Positions 53,668 to 62,955 of a stretch of DNA of 64,000 bases are shown here, one piece after another; positions within the stretch are counted from its first letter, which is position 1, and the number at the start of each line of letters is the position of its first letter. The translations under genes were made by a program, and so were the position numbers. This DNA is from Roseinatronobacter ekhonensis. GTDB lineage: Bacteria > Pseudomonadota > Alphaproteobacteria > Rhodobacterales > Rhodobacteraceae. The DNA is taken from assembly GCF_900499075.1 (NCBI RefSeq), contig NZ_UIHC01000009.1, positions 55,306-119,305 of the forward strand, in the 5' to 3' direction. The notes beneath the pieces are model-generated. The model made no database searches. It was given only the letters and a program-made list of their open reading frames with translations, and was not told where the DNA came from.

Positions 53668-55116
53668 GTGGCCCGCGACCATATCCGCTTTCTGTTGAAC
53701 GACCGGGAGGTCACGCTGCATGGCGTGGGCGCGACCGATACGCTCTTGGACCATCTGCGGCTAGGCCAGCGCCTGCGCGGCACCAAGGAAGGCTGCGCCG
53801 AAGGCGACTGCGGCGCCTGCACGGTGCTTGTCGGGAGGCTGGAGGGTGGCGCGTTGCGCTATCAGCCCGTGAATGCCTGCATCAGGTTTCTGGCGTCTTG
53901 CGATGGCTGCCATGTGGTCACGGTGGAACATCTGCGCGGGGCAGATGGCGGCCTGCACCCGGTGCAACGCGCTATGGTGGAGCATCATGGCAGCCAATGC
54001 GGGTTCTGCACGCCCGGTTTCGTCATGGCGCTCTATGCGCTGTGGATGGAAACGCCGCATCCGACCGAAGCTCAGGTCGAACGCGCGCTGCAAGGAAATC
54101 TGTGCCGTTGCACGGGCTATGCGCCAATCATCCGCGCCGCACTTGCGATGGGCGCGCATGGCACGACCGACCCGCTTTTGGATGAACGCGCACAAGTCGC
54201 CGCGCGTCTGGCCGATTGGGCCGACGCCACGCGAGTCGATATGACCAATGGCCAAAGCCGCGCGATCCTGCCTGCTTCGGTGGATGATCTGGCAGATGTG
54301 CTGGATCAGCACCTCGACGCGCGCATCGTCGCAGGGGCGACCGATGTCGGCCTGTGGGTCACGAAATTCCTGCGCGATCTGCCGGTGGCGGTGTTCATCG
54401 GCCATCTGGACGGCTTACGCTCGGTCACGCAAACCGACGAAGCGCTGCATCTGGGCGCGATTGTCAGCTACGAGGATGCGCGCGCGCCGCTTCTGGCGCA
54501 TTTCCCGCACATGGCCCGCTACTGGGACCGTATCGCCGGCTGGCAGGTGCGCGCCATGGGCACACTGGGGGGCAACATCGCCAATGGCTCGCCCATCGGG
54601 GACACACCGCCGCCGTTTATCGCTTTGGGCGCGCGTTTGGTGCTGCGCAAGGGCCCGACGCGGCGCGAGATTCCGCTAGAGGATTTCTTTCTGGATTACG
54701 GCAAGCAGGACCGCACGGCAGGCGAATTTGTCGAAACCATCATCCTGCCCAAACCCACGCAAGGCACGCTGCACGCCACCTATAAGCTGTCGAAACGCCG
54801 CGACGAGGATATTTCCGCCGTTGCATTTGGCATGTCTCTGACCGTGGCGGATGGCACCATTACCGATGCGCGTCTGGCCTTCGGCGGCATGGCCGCGACG
54901 CCCAAGCGCGCGGCCCACGCAGAAGCGGCGCTGATCGGGCAGGCGTTTACCTTGGATACGCTGCAAGCCGCCGCCCGCGCGTTGCCACAAGACTTCACAC
55001 CGCTCTCGGACATGCGGGCGAGCGCCGGTTACCGCATGACCGCCGCGCAAAACCTGCTGACGCGCTTCTGGCTGGAACAGTCGGGCGAAGCGGCGGCGTT
55101 GGAGGATGTGCAATGA
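53668..55116 (+). CDS. xdhA: Xanthine dehydrogenase small subunit (Fe-S/FAD)
   Basis: XdhA carries the electron-transfer centres of xanthine dehydrogenase. The 482 residues start at GTG, with an AAGGACG sequence before it. The N-terminal [2Fe-2S] domain has [14 protein letters not shown], the second cluster is at [16 protein letters not shown], and CRCTGYAPI follows. The FAD domain starts near residue 190, with [12 protein letters not shown], and includes [16 protein letters not shown]. The ligands are complete. It overlaps xdhB by 4 bases. Confidence 0.97.
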   Translation: MARDHIRFLLNDREVTLHGVGATDTLLDHLRLGQRLRGTKEGCAEGDCGACTVLVGRLEGGALRYQPVNACIRFLASCDGCHVVTVEHLRGADGGLHPVQRAMVEHHGSQCGFCTPGFVMALYALWMETPHPTEAQVERALQGNLCRCTGYAPIIRAALAMGAHGTTDPLLDERAQVAARLADWADATRVDMTNGQSRAILPASVDDLADVLDQHLDARIVAGATDVGLWVTKFLRDLPVAVFIGHLDGLRSVTQTDEALHLGAIVSYEDARAPLLAHFPHMARYWDRIAGWQVRAMGTLGGNIANGSPIGDTPPPFIALGARLVLRKGPTRREIPLEDFFLDYGKQDRTAGEFVETIILPKPTQGTLHATYKLSKRRDEDISAVAFGMSLTVADGTITDARLAFGGMAATPKRAAHAEAALIGQAFTLDTLQAAARALPQDFTPLSDMRASAGYRMTAAQNLLTRFWLEQSGEAAALEDVQ

Positions 55117-57419
55117 AGGACTCTGATCGCATCACCGGCGCCGCGCATGACAGCGTGATCCACGATTCGGCCATCAAACATGTGACGGGGCGGGCTGAGT
55201 ACACCGATGACATCACCGAACCCATGGGCTGCCTGCATGCCTATATCGGGACCGCGACCGTGGCCAAGGGGCAGGTAACAGGGCTGGATCTGTCTGCCGT
55301 GCGCACGGCCCCCGGCGTGGTTGCGGTGCTGACAGAGGATGACATTCCGGGGCGCAACGACATTTCGCCCACCGGTCTGAACGACGAACCGATCTTTAGC
55401 CATAACGTGCAATTCCACGGCCAACCCTTGTTCGCCGTAGTGGCAGAATCCCGCGATCTGGCGCGGCGGGCCTGCACCTTGGCGCGCATCGACTATGACC
55501 AAGTGCCCCATGCCACCGACATAGACACCGCCGAAGCCGCCGGATACCCGGACGTGACAGCACCCCTGACGCTGGCGCGCGGCGATGCGGCAAGCGCGTT
55601 GGCCAATGCGCCGCACCGCATTCAGGGCCGGATGCGCGTGGGCGGTCAGGACCACATGTATCTGGAAGGGCAGATCGCGCTGGCCATTCCCGGCGAGGAT
55701 GACGAGATGACCGTCTTCGCCTCGACCCAGCACCCGTCAGAGGCGCAGCACATGGTCGCCCACGCTTTGGGTGTGCCCTTCAATGCCGTGGTGATGAATG
55801 TGCGCCGCATGGGGGGCGGGTTTGGCGGCAAGGAAACCCAAATGAACCTGTTTTGCGCGGTAGCCGCTTTGGCCGCGCGCGCAACAGGCCGCGCCGTCAA
55901 ACTGCGCCCTGACCGCGATCAGGACATGGAGATCACCGGCAAACGCCATGATTTCCGCATCGACTACGATCTGGGGTTTGATGCGGATGGCCGCTTTCTG
56001 GCGGTCGATGGCGTGTTCGCCGCGCGCTGCGGCTGGTCGGCGGACCTGTCCGGCCCCGTGACCGACCGCGCGCTGTTTCATGCCGACAACGCCTATTACT
56101 ACCCCGATGTGCGCCTGCGCTCGCGCCCGATCCAGACCAACACGGTCAGCAATACGGCATTCCGCGGCTTTGGCGGCCCGCAAGGGCTGATCGCGGCAGA
56201 GCGGATGATCGAAGAAATCGCCTATGCTTTGGGCCGCGACCCGCTAGAGGTGCGGCGCGCGAATTTCTACCGCGACGGCGCGGATGTGACGCCCTATCAC
56301 CAGCAGGTGACGGATAATATCCTTACCCGGCTGGTGGATGAGTTGGAGGCGTCTTCGGACTACCAGAACAGACGCCAAAAGGTGCTGGATTTCAACGCAC
56401 AAGGCGGGGTCATTCGCAAGGGCATTGCGCTGACGCCGGTGAAGTTCGGCATCAGCTTTACCGCCACATGGTATAATCAGGCGGGCGCGTTGGTGCATAT
56501 CTATTCCGACGGGTCGGTTCACCTGAACCATGGCGGCACGGAAATGGGCCAAGGACTGTTCACCAAGGTCGCGCAAGTGGTGGCAGAGGCGTTTCAGGTG
56601 GACCTGTCGCGCATCAAAATCACCAAAACGACCACGGAAAAGGTGCCCAACACATCCGCCACCGCCGCCAGCAGCGGGTCGGACCTGAATGGCATGGCGG
56701 CGCTGAACGCGGCAGAGCAGATCAAAGCGCGGTTGGTCGCGTTTGCGGCCGAGAAATGGGGCGTGGCAGAGGACGCGGTGCAATTCCTGCCCGGTCGCGT
56801 GGCGGTGGGCGCGGAAATCATGCCGTGGGAGGACTTCATCAAGGCCGCCTATATGGCGCGGGTGCAGCTTTCGGCGGCGGGGTTCTACAAGACCCCGGAC
56901 ATCCATTGGGACCGCACCAAGGGGCAAGGCCGCCCGTTCTATTACTACGCCTATGGCGCGGCGTGCTCCGAGGTCAGCGTGGACACCCTGACGGGAGAGT
57001 CCCGAGTCGACCGGGTGGACGTGCTGCACGATGTGGGCCGCTCGTTGAACCCCGCTTTGGACCTTGGACAGGTCGAAGGCGCCTTCGTGCAGGGTATGGG
57101 GTGGCTGACGTCAGAGGAACTCGTGTGGGACGACGCGGGACGCCTGCGCACCCACGCGCCCAGCACCTACAAAATCCCGCTCGCCAGCGACCGCCCGCGC
57201 GTTTTCAATGTGGCATTGGCCGAATGGTCGGTGAACCCCGAGCGCACGATCAAACGCTCGAAAGCGGTGGGAGAGCCGCCGTTCATGCTGCCCGTGTCGG
57301 TGTTCGAAGCGATCGGGATGGCCGTGGCATCGGTGGCTGGCTACCGCGAATGCCCAAGGCTGGACGCACCCGCCACGCCCGAATGCGTGCTGATGGCGGT
57401 GGAGCGGTTGCGCGGATGA
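55113..57419 (+). CDS. xdhB: Xanthine dehydrogenase large (molybdenum) subunit
   Basis: XdhB binds the molybdenum cofactor and oxidises hypoxanthine and xanthine to urate. The 768 residues have the conserved [14 protein letters not shown] and [19 protein letters not shown]. Near the C-terminus lies the active-site region [20 protein letters not shown], with the catalytic Glu in GEPP. The protein is full-length. The MoaB-type protein at 17634-18176 would help make the cofactor. It overlaps xdhC by 4 bases. Confidence 0.97.
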   Translation: MKDSDRITGAAHDSVIHDSAIKHVTGRAEYTDDITEPMGCLHAYIGTATVAKGQVTGLDLSAVRTAPGVVAVLTEDDIPGRNDISPTGLNDEPIFSHNVQFHGQPLFAVVAESRDLARRACTLARIDYDQVPHATDIDTAEAAGYPDVTAPLTLARGDAASALANAPHRIQGRMRVGGQDHMYLEGQIALAIPGEDDEMTVFASTQHPSEAQHMVAHALGVPFNAVVMNVRRMGGGFGGKETQMNLFCAVAALAARATGRAVKLRPDRDQDMEITGKRHDFRIDYDLGFDADGRFLAVDGVFAARCGWSADLSGPVTDRALFHADNAYYYPDVRLRSRPIQTNTVSNTAFRGFGGPQGLIAAERMIEEIAYALGRDPLEVRRANFYRDGADVTPYHQQVTDNILTRLVDELEASSDYQNRRQKVLDFNAQGGVIRKGIALTPVKFGISFTATWYNQAGALVHIYSDGSVHLNHGGTEMGQGLFTKVAQVVAEAFQVDLSRIKITKTTTEKVPNTSATAASSGSDLNGMAALNAAEQIKARLVAFAAEKWGVAEDAVQFLPGRVAVGAEIMPWEDFIKAAYMARVQLSAAGFYKTPDIHWDRTKGQGRPFYYYAYGAACSEVSVDTLTGESRVDRVDVLHDVGRSLNPALDLGQVEGAFVQGMGWLTSEELVWDDAGRLRTHAPSTYKIPLASDRPRVFNVALAEWSVNPERTIKRSKAVGEPPFMLPVSVFEAIGMAVASVAGYRECPRLDAPATPECVLMAVERLRG

Positions 57420-58213
57420 CCATGCGCGACCTGTTGGCAAGCGATGCGCCCTTGGTGCATCTGCGGTTGAGCGCGGTCGATGGGTCTGCCCCGCGCGAAG
57501 TTGGGGCGGAAATGCTGGTCGCAGCCCACGCTCAGGCGGGCACCATTGGCGGCGGACAGGTAGAATACCGGGCCATGGCGCGGGCGCGGGACATGCTGGC
57601 CCAAGGCATTGCAGAAGACAGCCTGATCATGGCGCTTGGCCCAGAGATCGGCCAATGCTGCGGCGGGCGGGTGACTGTTGCGCTGGCAGTGCTGGACGCG
57701 CGCGCCCGCGCCGAGATGCTGATGCGGCTGGACGGCACGCAAAGCCCCTGCGTCATGATCCTTGGTGCGGGCCATGTGGGACGTGCGCTGGCGCAGGTGC
57801 TGACCACCCTGCCCTGCCGCATCGTGCTGGTGGATAGCCGGGCCAAGGAATTGGCATTGGCACCGCAGGGCGTGGCCACTCGATTGACGCCACTGCCAGA
57901 AGCAGAGATTGCTGATGCGCCCCCCGGAAGCGCGTTCGTGGTGACAACGCACGACCATGGGCTGGATTTTCTACTCACGCTGGCCGCCCTGAAACGGGGC
58001 GATGCCGCCTATACAGGCTTGATCGGATCGACCACGAAACGCGCGCGGGTCACCCGTTTCGCGCGCGAAACAGACAATTTTAGCGATCTCTCGGGCCTGA
58101 CCTGCCCCATCGGCGCGCAAGGCTTGGGCGACAAGCGGCCAGAGGTCATTGCGCTGATGACCGCGCAGGAAATATTCGCCGCGCTCAACCGCACACCTCA
58201 AGGAACCCCATGA
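57416..58213 (+). CDS. xdhC: Xanthine dehydrogenase accessory protein XdhC
   Basis: XdhC binds and sulfurates the molybdenum cofactor and inserts it into XdhB, but is not part of the final enzyme. The 265 residues have the XdhC N-terminal pattern (GSAPREVGAEMLVAAHAQAG, then GTIGGGQVEY). A Rossmann-like part follows (VMILGAGHVGRALAQVL), then AAYTGLIGSTTKRARVTRF near the end, and the Cys-rich position in EIGQCCGGRV. The ATG overlaps the xdhB stop as ATGA. Confidence 0.95.
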   Translation: MTMRDLLASDAPLVHLRLSAVDGSAPREVGAEMLVAAHAQAGTIGGGQVEYRAMARARDMLAQGIAEDSLIMALGPEIGQCCGGRVTVALAVLDARARAEMLMRLDGTQSPCVMILGAGHVGRALAQVLTTLPCRIVLVDSRAKELALAPQGVATRLTPLPEAEIADAPPGSAFVVTTHDHGLDFLLTLAALKRGDAAYTGLIGSTTKRARVTRFARETDNFSDLSGLTCPIGAQGLGDKRPEVIALMTAQEIFAALNRTPQGTP

Positions 58214-59499
58214 CCCGAACCCTGATCCGTGCGCGGCTGCTGACCTTCCACCGCGAACCGCAAACGCCCGATGATACGGGCGCGTTTACTTATATCGAGG
58301 ATGGCGCGCTGCTGGTCGAGGGTGGGATGATCCGCGCGATGGGCGGGGCGAGCACGATCAAGGCCGAGGGCGCGCAGATCATTGACCACCGCCCGCATCT
58401 GCTGATGCCGGGCTTCATCGACACGCATCTGCATTTTCCGCAAACACAGGTGATTGCAAGCTGGGCCGCCGAGTTGCTGGACTGGCTGAACGACTACACC
58501 TTCCCCGAAGAAACCCGCTACGCCGACCCCGCGCTTTGCGCGACGATGGCGGGCGCGTTTCTGGACCGGCTGACGGACCATGGCACCACCACGGCTGTCG
58601 CCTATGCGTCGGTACACGCCTCCTCTGCCGACGCGCTGTTCGCAGAGGCGCATAAACGCAACATGCGGCTGATTACCGGCAAGGTGATGATGGACCGCAA
58701 CGCCCCCGATGCCCTTTGCGACACGCCGCAATCCAGCTATGATGACAGTAAGGCTTTGATCGCGCGCTGGCACGGGGTGGGCCGCTTGGGCTATGCGATC
58801 ACACCGCGCTTTGCCATCACTTCGACGCCCGCGCAGTTGGAAGCGGCGCAATCGCTGGCCGCAGAGCACCCCGACTGCCACATCCAGACCCATCTGAGCG
58901 AGAACCACGCCGAGATTGCGCTGTCGTGCCAGCTTTACCCGGATGCCACGGACTACACTGACATCTATGCCCGCTACGGCCTGCTGCGCGAGAACAGCCT
59001 GCTGGGGCATTGCATTCACCTGAGCGACCGCGAGATCTGGGCGCTGGCGGATGCGGGGGCAAAGCCGGTGTTCTGCCCCACCTCGAACCTGTTCCTTGGG
59101 TCCGGCCTGTTCAACGACGCGAAGCTGCGGGCGGCGGGGCTGACCAACGGCATTGCGACCGACATCGGCGGCGGCACCAGCTATTCGCTGCTGACCACCT
59201 TGGCCGAAGGCTACAAGGTGCTGCAACTGCAAGGCCAGCGGCTACACCCCTACCGCGCTTTTGACTGGATCACGCGCGGCAACGCCGAAGCACTTGGGCT
59301 GGCGGACCGCATCGGCACGCTCGACCCAGGTACAGAGGCGGATTTCGTCGTGCTCGATGCCCGCGCCACACAGGCCATGGCGCAACGCATGGACCGCGCA
59401 CGCGGTCTGGCGGACGAATTGTTCACGCTGCAAGTGATGGGATGCGACCGCGCCGTGGTGCAAACCTATGTGGCCGGGCAACAACAAAAGCCGCTCTGA
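58210..59499 (+). CDS. guaD: Guanine deaminase
   Basis: GuaD deaminates guanine to xanthine, feeding the xanthine dehydrogenase encoded in the same operon. The 429 residues belong to the amidohydrolase family: the metal-binding LMPGFIDTHLHFPQTQVIASW is followed by TYFPEET-like ligand positions and DCHIQTHLSENHAEIALSC. Further on are LLGHCIHLSDREI, FCPTSNLFLGSGLF and the catalytic Asp in IATDIGGGTSYSLL. The set is complete. It overlaps xdhC by 4 bases and ends the operon. Confidence 0.96.
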   Translation: MTRTLIRARLLTFHREPQTPDDTGAFTYIEDGALLVEGGMIRAMGGASTIKAEGAQIIDHRPHLLMPGFIDTHLHFPQTQVIASWAAELLDWLNDYTFPEETRYADPALCATMAGAFLDRLTDHGTTTAVAYASVHASSADALFAEAHKRNMRLITGKVMMDRNAPDALCDTPQSSYDDSKALIARWHGVGRLGYAITPRFAITSTPAQLEAAQSLAAEHPDCHIQTHLSENHAEIALSCQLYPDATDYTDIYARYGLLRENSLLGHCIHLSDREIWALADAGAKPVFCPTSNLFLGSGLFNDAKLRAAGLTNGIATDIGGGTSYSLLTTLAEGYKVLQLQGQRLHPYRAFDWITRGNAEALGLADRIGTLDPGTEADFVVLDARATQAMAQRMDRARGLADELFTLQVMGCDRAVVQTYVAGQQQKPL

Positions 59500-59555
59500 A
59501 CGCAAGTTGCGCTTTTTGCTTGGTTTCAGACCGCGAGTTGCGCAAACTCTGCGGC

Positions 59556-59576
59556 AAGCGCCATGGGGCGCTTTTG
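59556..59576 (+). terminator. Terminator downstream of guaD
   Basis: AAGCGCC at 59556-59562 pairs with GGCGCTT at 59567-59573 around loop ATGG, with a T-run at 59572-59575. It lies 57 bases after guaD and 37 before the next gene. It probably ends the xdhABC-guaD transcript. Confidence 0.65.
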
Positions 59577-59612
59577 TGTAATAGTGCGAGAAACCACATA
59601 AGGGAGCGAACC

Positions 59613-59954
59613 ATGGGACGTCGCGATGAGCTGATTAACCGCTACGCCGCCGATTTGCGCGACAAATGCGGGGTCACGCCCGATATGGACCTGCTGCGCA
59701 AGGTGACAATCGGGTGCGGGCCATCCATCTACAACGCCGATGCCAGCACCGTCGCCGGGTCGCAGGAACACGAGCTGGACACCGTGCGCAAGAATTTCCT
59801 GGTCAAGAAACTGGGGCTGGCCGACGGGCCGGAACTGGGCAAGGCCATCGACGCCGTGATCGAACAATATGGCCGGTCCGAGCGCAACAAGTATCGGGCC
59901 GTGATTTACTATCTTCTGACCAAGCATTTCGGCAAGGAAGCGGTCTACGGCTAG
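59613..59954 (+). CDS. DUF2853 family protein
   Basis: This 113-residue protein matches the DUF2853 family, with the pattern RYAADLRDKCGVTPDMDLLRKVTIGCGPSIYNADAS (given in part as DLRDKCGVTPDMDLLRKVT) and NKYRAVIYYLLTKHF. The family is small and mainly helical, and its function is unknown. A GGGAG sequence 7 bases upstream sets the start at the ATG 59613. It is a single gene between the purine operon and lon. Confidence 0.85.
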   Translation: MGRRDELINRYAADLRDKCGVTPDMDLLRKVTIGCGPSIYNADASTVAGSQEHELDTVRKNFLVKKLGLADGPELGKAIDAVIEQYGRSERNKYRAVIYYLLTKHFGKEAVYG

Positions 59955-60082
59955 GCGAGTAGCGCCAATTTTAGCTTTTTTCCGCCTTGTGCCAGTCAGG
60001 CGACTGGGCGAATATGTCGGCTCTGGTCAGGACGACCGGGCTACCATCCTCTCGTGACGTGAAGGGCACGCGGGTGAGAATT

Positions 60083-60108
60083 GGGGCCCCGGTTGTGATC
60101 GGGGCCCC
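60083..60108. repeat. Perfect GGGGCCCC inverted repeat
   Basis: GGGGCCCC occurs at 60083-60090 and again at 60101-60108, 10 bases apart. Each copy is its own palindrome, so they can pair with each other as an 8-pair all-GC stem. AATTG and CAATT flank the pair but not in exact register. No T-tract follows on either strand. The role could be a terminator or a protein site. Confidence 0.55.
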
Positions 60109-60229
60109 TCTGCAATTGTTCCGGTGCAGATGTTCGAGGATCCTGTCGCGTTCGCGCCCAAGTAACACCTTTATTACACCATTTTATCTTTGCACGCTGG
60201 CGGGTATTGAATGCCGCGACAGCGGAGCG

Positions 60230-60259
60230 CTTGAATTCACGCTCCGCGCGGCCCACATT
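60230..60259 (+). promoter_or_regulatory. Candidate heat-shock (RpoH-type) promoter of lon
   Basis: CTTGAA at 60230-60235 is the exact -35 of the RpoH consensus. After 16 bases, CCCACATT (60252-60259) is a weaker -10 match. The position gives a leader of about 40 bases to the GTG of lon, a known RpoH-regulated gene in many proteobacteria. The -10 is imperfect. Confidence 0.4.
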
Positions 60260-60269
60260 CTGACCATGC

Positions 60270-60287
60270 TCGGCGTGCACGCGCCGA
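60270..60287 (+). promoter_or_regulatory. Hairpin in the lon 5' untranslated region
   Basis: TCGGCG (60270-60275) pairs with CGCCGA (60282-60287) around TGCACG. It ends 7 bases before the AAGGA site of lon. It could influence message stability or act as a simple temperature-sensitive element. There is no direct evidence for either. Confidence 0.35.
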
Positions 60288-60307
60288 CCAGAAAAAGGAT
60301 ATATCAG

Positions 60308-62713
60308 GTGACTGAATTGAGCAGCTTTCCCGTCTTGCCCCTGCGCGACATGGTCGTGTTCCCGCATATGGTCGTGCCCCTGTTTGTCGGGCGCGATAAA
60401 TCCGTGCGCGCGCTCGAAACCGTCATGGCGGATGACAAGCAAATCCTGCTCGCATCCCAGAAGGATCACACGCAGGAAGACCCGGCAAGCGACGACATCT
60501 TTAGTGTCGGCGTGCTGGCGAATGTGCTGCAATTGCTGAAATTGCCCGATGGCACCGTCAAGGTGCTGGTCGAAGGCCAGCGCCGCGTGCGTATCACCGA
60601 ATTCGTGCGCGAAGACGGGTATTTCGAGGCGAAAATCGCCGAAATGCCTGATACGGACGCCGAGCCGAAAGAGATTGCCGCCCTGATGCGCTCTGTCCAG
60701 AACGAATTTGAGCGCTACGCGAAGGTCCGCAAGAACATCCCGGACGAGGCGCTGGCCGCGATTGCCGATACGACCGATGCGGCAACACTTGCAGACCTTG
60801 CTGCCGGCCATCTGGGGTCAGCAGTAGACAAGAAGCAGGCGATCCTGGAAATGACCGCGCTGTCAGCGCGACTGGAAGAGATTTACGCCCAGATGCAGGG
60901 CGAATTGTCGGTCTTGCAGGTGGAACGCAAGATCAAGACGCGTGTCAAAAGCCAGATGGAGCGGACGCAGCGCGAATATTACCTGAATGAGCAGATGAAG
61001 GCCATTCAGAAGGAATTGGGCGATGGTGAGGACGGCCAGAACGAACTGGCCGAACTGGAAGCCAAGATCGCGGCCACCAAGTTTTCCAAGGAAGCGCGCG
61101 ACAAGGCCGAAGCCGAGCTGAAAAAGCTGAAAAACATGTCCCCCATGTCGGCCGAAGCGACTGTTGTGCGCAACTATCTGGATTGGATGTTGTCCATTCC
61201 GTGGGGCGTGAAAACACGCGTCAAAAAGGATCTTGGCCGCGCTCAGAAGGTGCTGGATGAGGATCACTACAGTCTGGACAAGGTCAAGGAACGGATCGTC
61301 GAGTATCTGGCCGTGCAATCGCGCTCGGCCAAGCTGAAAGGCCCGATCATGTGCCTTGTCGGCCCACCCGGGGTGGGCAAAACCAGCCTTGGACGCTCTG
61401 TCGCACGGGCCACGGGGCGTGAGTTCATTCGCATCAGTCTGGGCGGTGTGCGCGACGAATCTGAAATTCGTGGCCACCGGCGCACCTATATCGGGTCAAT
61501 GCCCGGCAAGATCATTCAGGCGCTGAAAAAGGCCAAAACGACCAACCCGCTTATCCTGCTCGATGAAATTGACAAGATGGGGCAAGACTTCCGCGGTGAC
61601 CCGGCATCGGCCATGCTGGAGGTGCTGGACCCGGAACAGAACGGTACGTTCGTGGACCATTATCTGGAGGTGGAATATGACCTGTCGAACATCATGTTCC
61701 TGACCACCGCCAACAGCTACAACATGCCGGGGCCGCTGCTGGACCGGATGGAGGTGATTCCTCTGTCCGGCTACACAGAGGATGAAAAACTGGAGATCGC
61801 CCGCTCGCACCTGCTGCCCAAATCGGTCAAGAACCACGGGCTGAAACGCGGCGAATTGACGATATCCGACAACGCGATCACGCAGGCCATCCGCCTGTAT
61901 ACCCGCGAGGCCGGGGTGCGGAACCTGGAGCGCGAATTGAACAAGATCGCGCGCAAGGCCGTGACGAATATCGTCAAGAAAGAGACCGACAAGGTCATCG
62001 TCGCGCGGGACAATCTGGAAGATTTCCTTGGCGTGCCACGCTACCGTTTCGGCTCTGCCGAGAGTGAGGACCAGATCGGCGTTGTCACCGGGCTGGCCTG
62101 GACTCAGGTCGGCGGCGAATTGTTGCAGATCGAAGCGTTGCGCCTGCCCGGCAAGGGCCGGATGAAGACCACCGGCAAGCTGGGCGACGTGATGAAAGAA
62201 TCGATCGACGCCGCCAGCTCTTTCGTGCGCTCCATCGCGCCCGAAATCGGGGTCCAGCCACCCCGGTTTGACGCGCTGGATATTCATGTCCACGTCCCGG
62301 AGGGGGCAACCCCCAAGGACGGGCCCAGCGCGGGCGTTGGGATGGTCACATCCATCGTCTCGGTTCTGACGCAAATTCCGGTGCGCAAGAATGTCGCCAT
62401 GACGGGCGAGGTCACACTGCGCGGGAACGTGCTGGCCATTGGCGGGCTGAAAGAAAAGCTTTTGGCGGCGCTTCGTGGTGGCATCGACACTGTGCTGATC
62501 CCACAGGAAAACGCCAAGGATTTGCCGGAAATTCCCGACAATGTGAAAGAGGGTCTGGCGATCATCCCCGTGAGTCATGTGAGCGAAGTGCTGAAACACG
62601 CGCTGGTGCGTATGCCCGAGCCGGTGGAGTGGGATGCCGAGGCCGACGAGGCCGCGCGCCTTGCGCGCATGTCCTCCAAGCCGGAAGAGGCAAGCAACCG
62701 CCCGGCCCATTAA
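60308..62713 (+). CDS. lon: ATP-dependent Lon protease
   Basis: Lon is the AAA+ serine protease that degrades misfolded and regulatory proteins. The 801 residues fit the usual length. The N-terminal substrate domain opens with FPVLPLRDMVVFPHMVVPLF. The ATPase has the Walker A GPPGVGKTSLG near 352 and the Walker B LILLDEIDKMG near 415. The protease domain has the catalytic Ser in KDGPSAGVGM near 674. The Lys lies about 43 residues later. The GTG at 60308 follows GAAAAAGGAT and gives the standard N-terminus; in-frame codons upstream encode no known Lon sequence. Confidence 0.97.
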   Translation: MTELSSFPVLPLRDMVVFPHMVVPLFVGRDKSVRALETVMADDKQILLASQKDHTQEDPASDDIFSVGVLANVLQLLKLPDGTVKVLVEGQRRVRITEFVREDGYFEAKIAEMPDTDAEPKEIAALMRSVQNEFERYAKVRKNIPDEALAAIADTTDAATLADLAAGHLGSAVDKKQAILEMTALSARLEEIYAQMQGELSVLQVERKIKTRVKSQMERTQREYYLNEQMKAIQKELGDGEDGQNELAELEAKIAATKFSKEARDKAEAELKKLKNMSPMSAEATVVRNYLDWMLSIPWGVKTRVKKDLGRAQKVLDEDHYSLDKVKERIVEYLAVQSRSAKLKGPIMCLVGPPGVGKTSLGRSVARATGREFIRISLGGVRDESEIRGHRRTYIGSMPGKIIQALKKAKTTNPLILLDEIDKMGQDFRGDPASAMLEVLDPEQNGTFVDHYLEVEYDLSNIMFLTTANSYNMPGPLLDRMEVIPLSGYTEDEKLEIARSHLLPKSVKNHGLKRGELTISDNAITQAIRLYTREAGVRNLERELNKIARKAVTNIVKKETDKVIVARDNLEDFLGVPRYRFGSAESEDQIGVVTGLAWTQVGGELLQIEALRLPGKGRMKTTGKLGDVMKESIDAASSFVRSIAPEIGVQPPRFDALDIHVHVPEGATPKDGPSAGVGMVTSIVSVLTQIPVRKNVAMTGEVTLRGNVLAIGGLKEKLLAALRGGIDTVLIPQENAKDLPEIPDNVKEGLAIIPVSHVSEVLKHALVRMPEPVEWDAEADEAARLARMSSKPEEASNRPAH

Positions 62714-62720
62714 GAACCCC

Positions 62721-62748
62721 GTCTGCCCCGTGACACCGCGGGGCAGAC
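62721..62748 (+). terminator. Terminator-like hairpin after lon
   Basis: GTCTGCCCCG (62721-62730) pairs perfectly with CGGGGCAGAC (62739-62748) around TGACACCG, 7 bases after the lon stop. No clear T-run follows, so it may work with Rho or only protect the message. Confidence 0.6.
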
Positions 62749-62803
62749 AGGCCCCGAAAAGGGCTTGCGCTGCCTGTGCGCGGGCGCTATCAGGCCGGAC
62801 GTG

Positions 62804-62878
62804 GGGCGATTAGCTCAGCGGTAGAGCGCTTCGTTCACATCGAAGATGTCAGCGGTTCAAATCCGTTATCGCCCACCA
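62804..62878 (+). tRNA. tRNA-Val (anticodon CAC)
   Basis: The 75 bases fold as a full cloverleaf. The acceptor stem GGGCGAT pairs with ATCGCCC, with CCA encoded. The D-arm is GCTC...GAGC, the anticodon arm is CTTCG-TTCACAT-CGAAG, and the T-arm is AGCGG-TTCAAAT-CCGTT. The anticodon is CAC, which reads GTG. The 3' half is the likely attachment site of the element next to it. Confidence 0.96.
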
Positions 62879-62899
62879 TCACTTCCCCAACAGAAACAA

Positions 62900-62938
62900 A
62901 ACGACCCTTGTTTTGCAGGGGCCGTTACGTTCTTTTGT
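62900..62938 (+). terminator. Terminator-like hairpin after tRNA-Val
   Basis: AACG (62900-62903) pairs with CGTT (62923-62926), and CCC (62905-62907) with GGG (62919-62921). This forms an interrupted stem around TTGTTTTGC. A TTCTTTT stretch follows (62930-62936). It could end the tRNA transcript before the integrase. Confidence 0.45.
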
Positions 62939-62955
62939 CACAAGATGAGTCTGTA

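Larger units (their letters stand above)
59955..60307. other. 353-base intergenic region before lon
   Basis: I see no supported gene here. It holds a strong GC hairpin (60083-60108), a candidate heat-shock promoter (60230-60259) and a 5' untranslated hairpin (60270-60287). A 65-codon open frame on the minus strand (59971-60168) spans the GC hairpin and is not supported. Confidence 0.6.

Noticed and set aside
59971..60168. 65-codon open frame on the minus strand
   Set aside because: It contains the GGGGCCCC hairpin, has no ribosome-binding site that I can see, and resembles no family I know.
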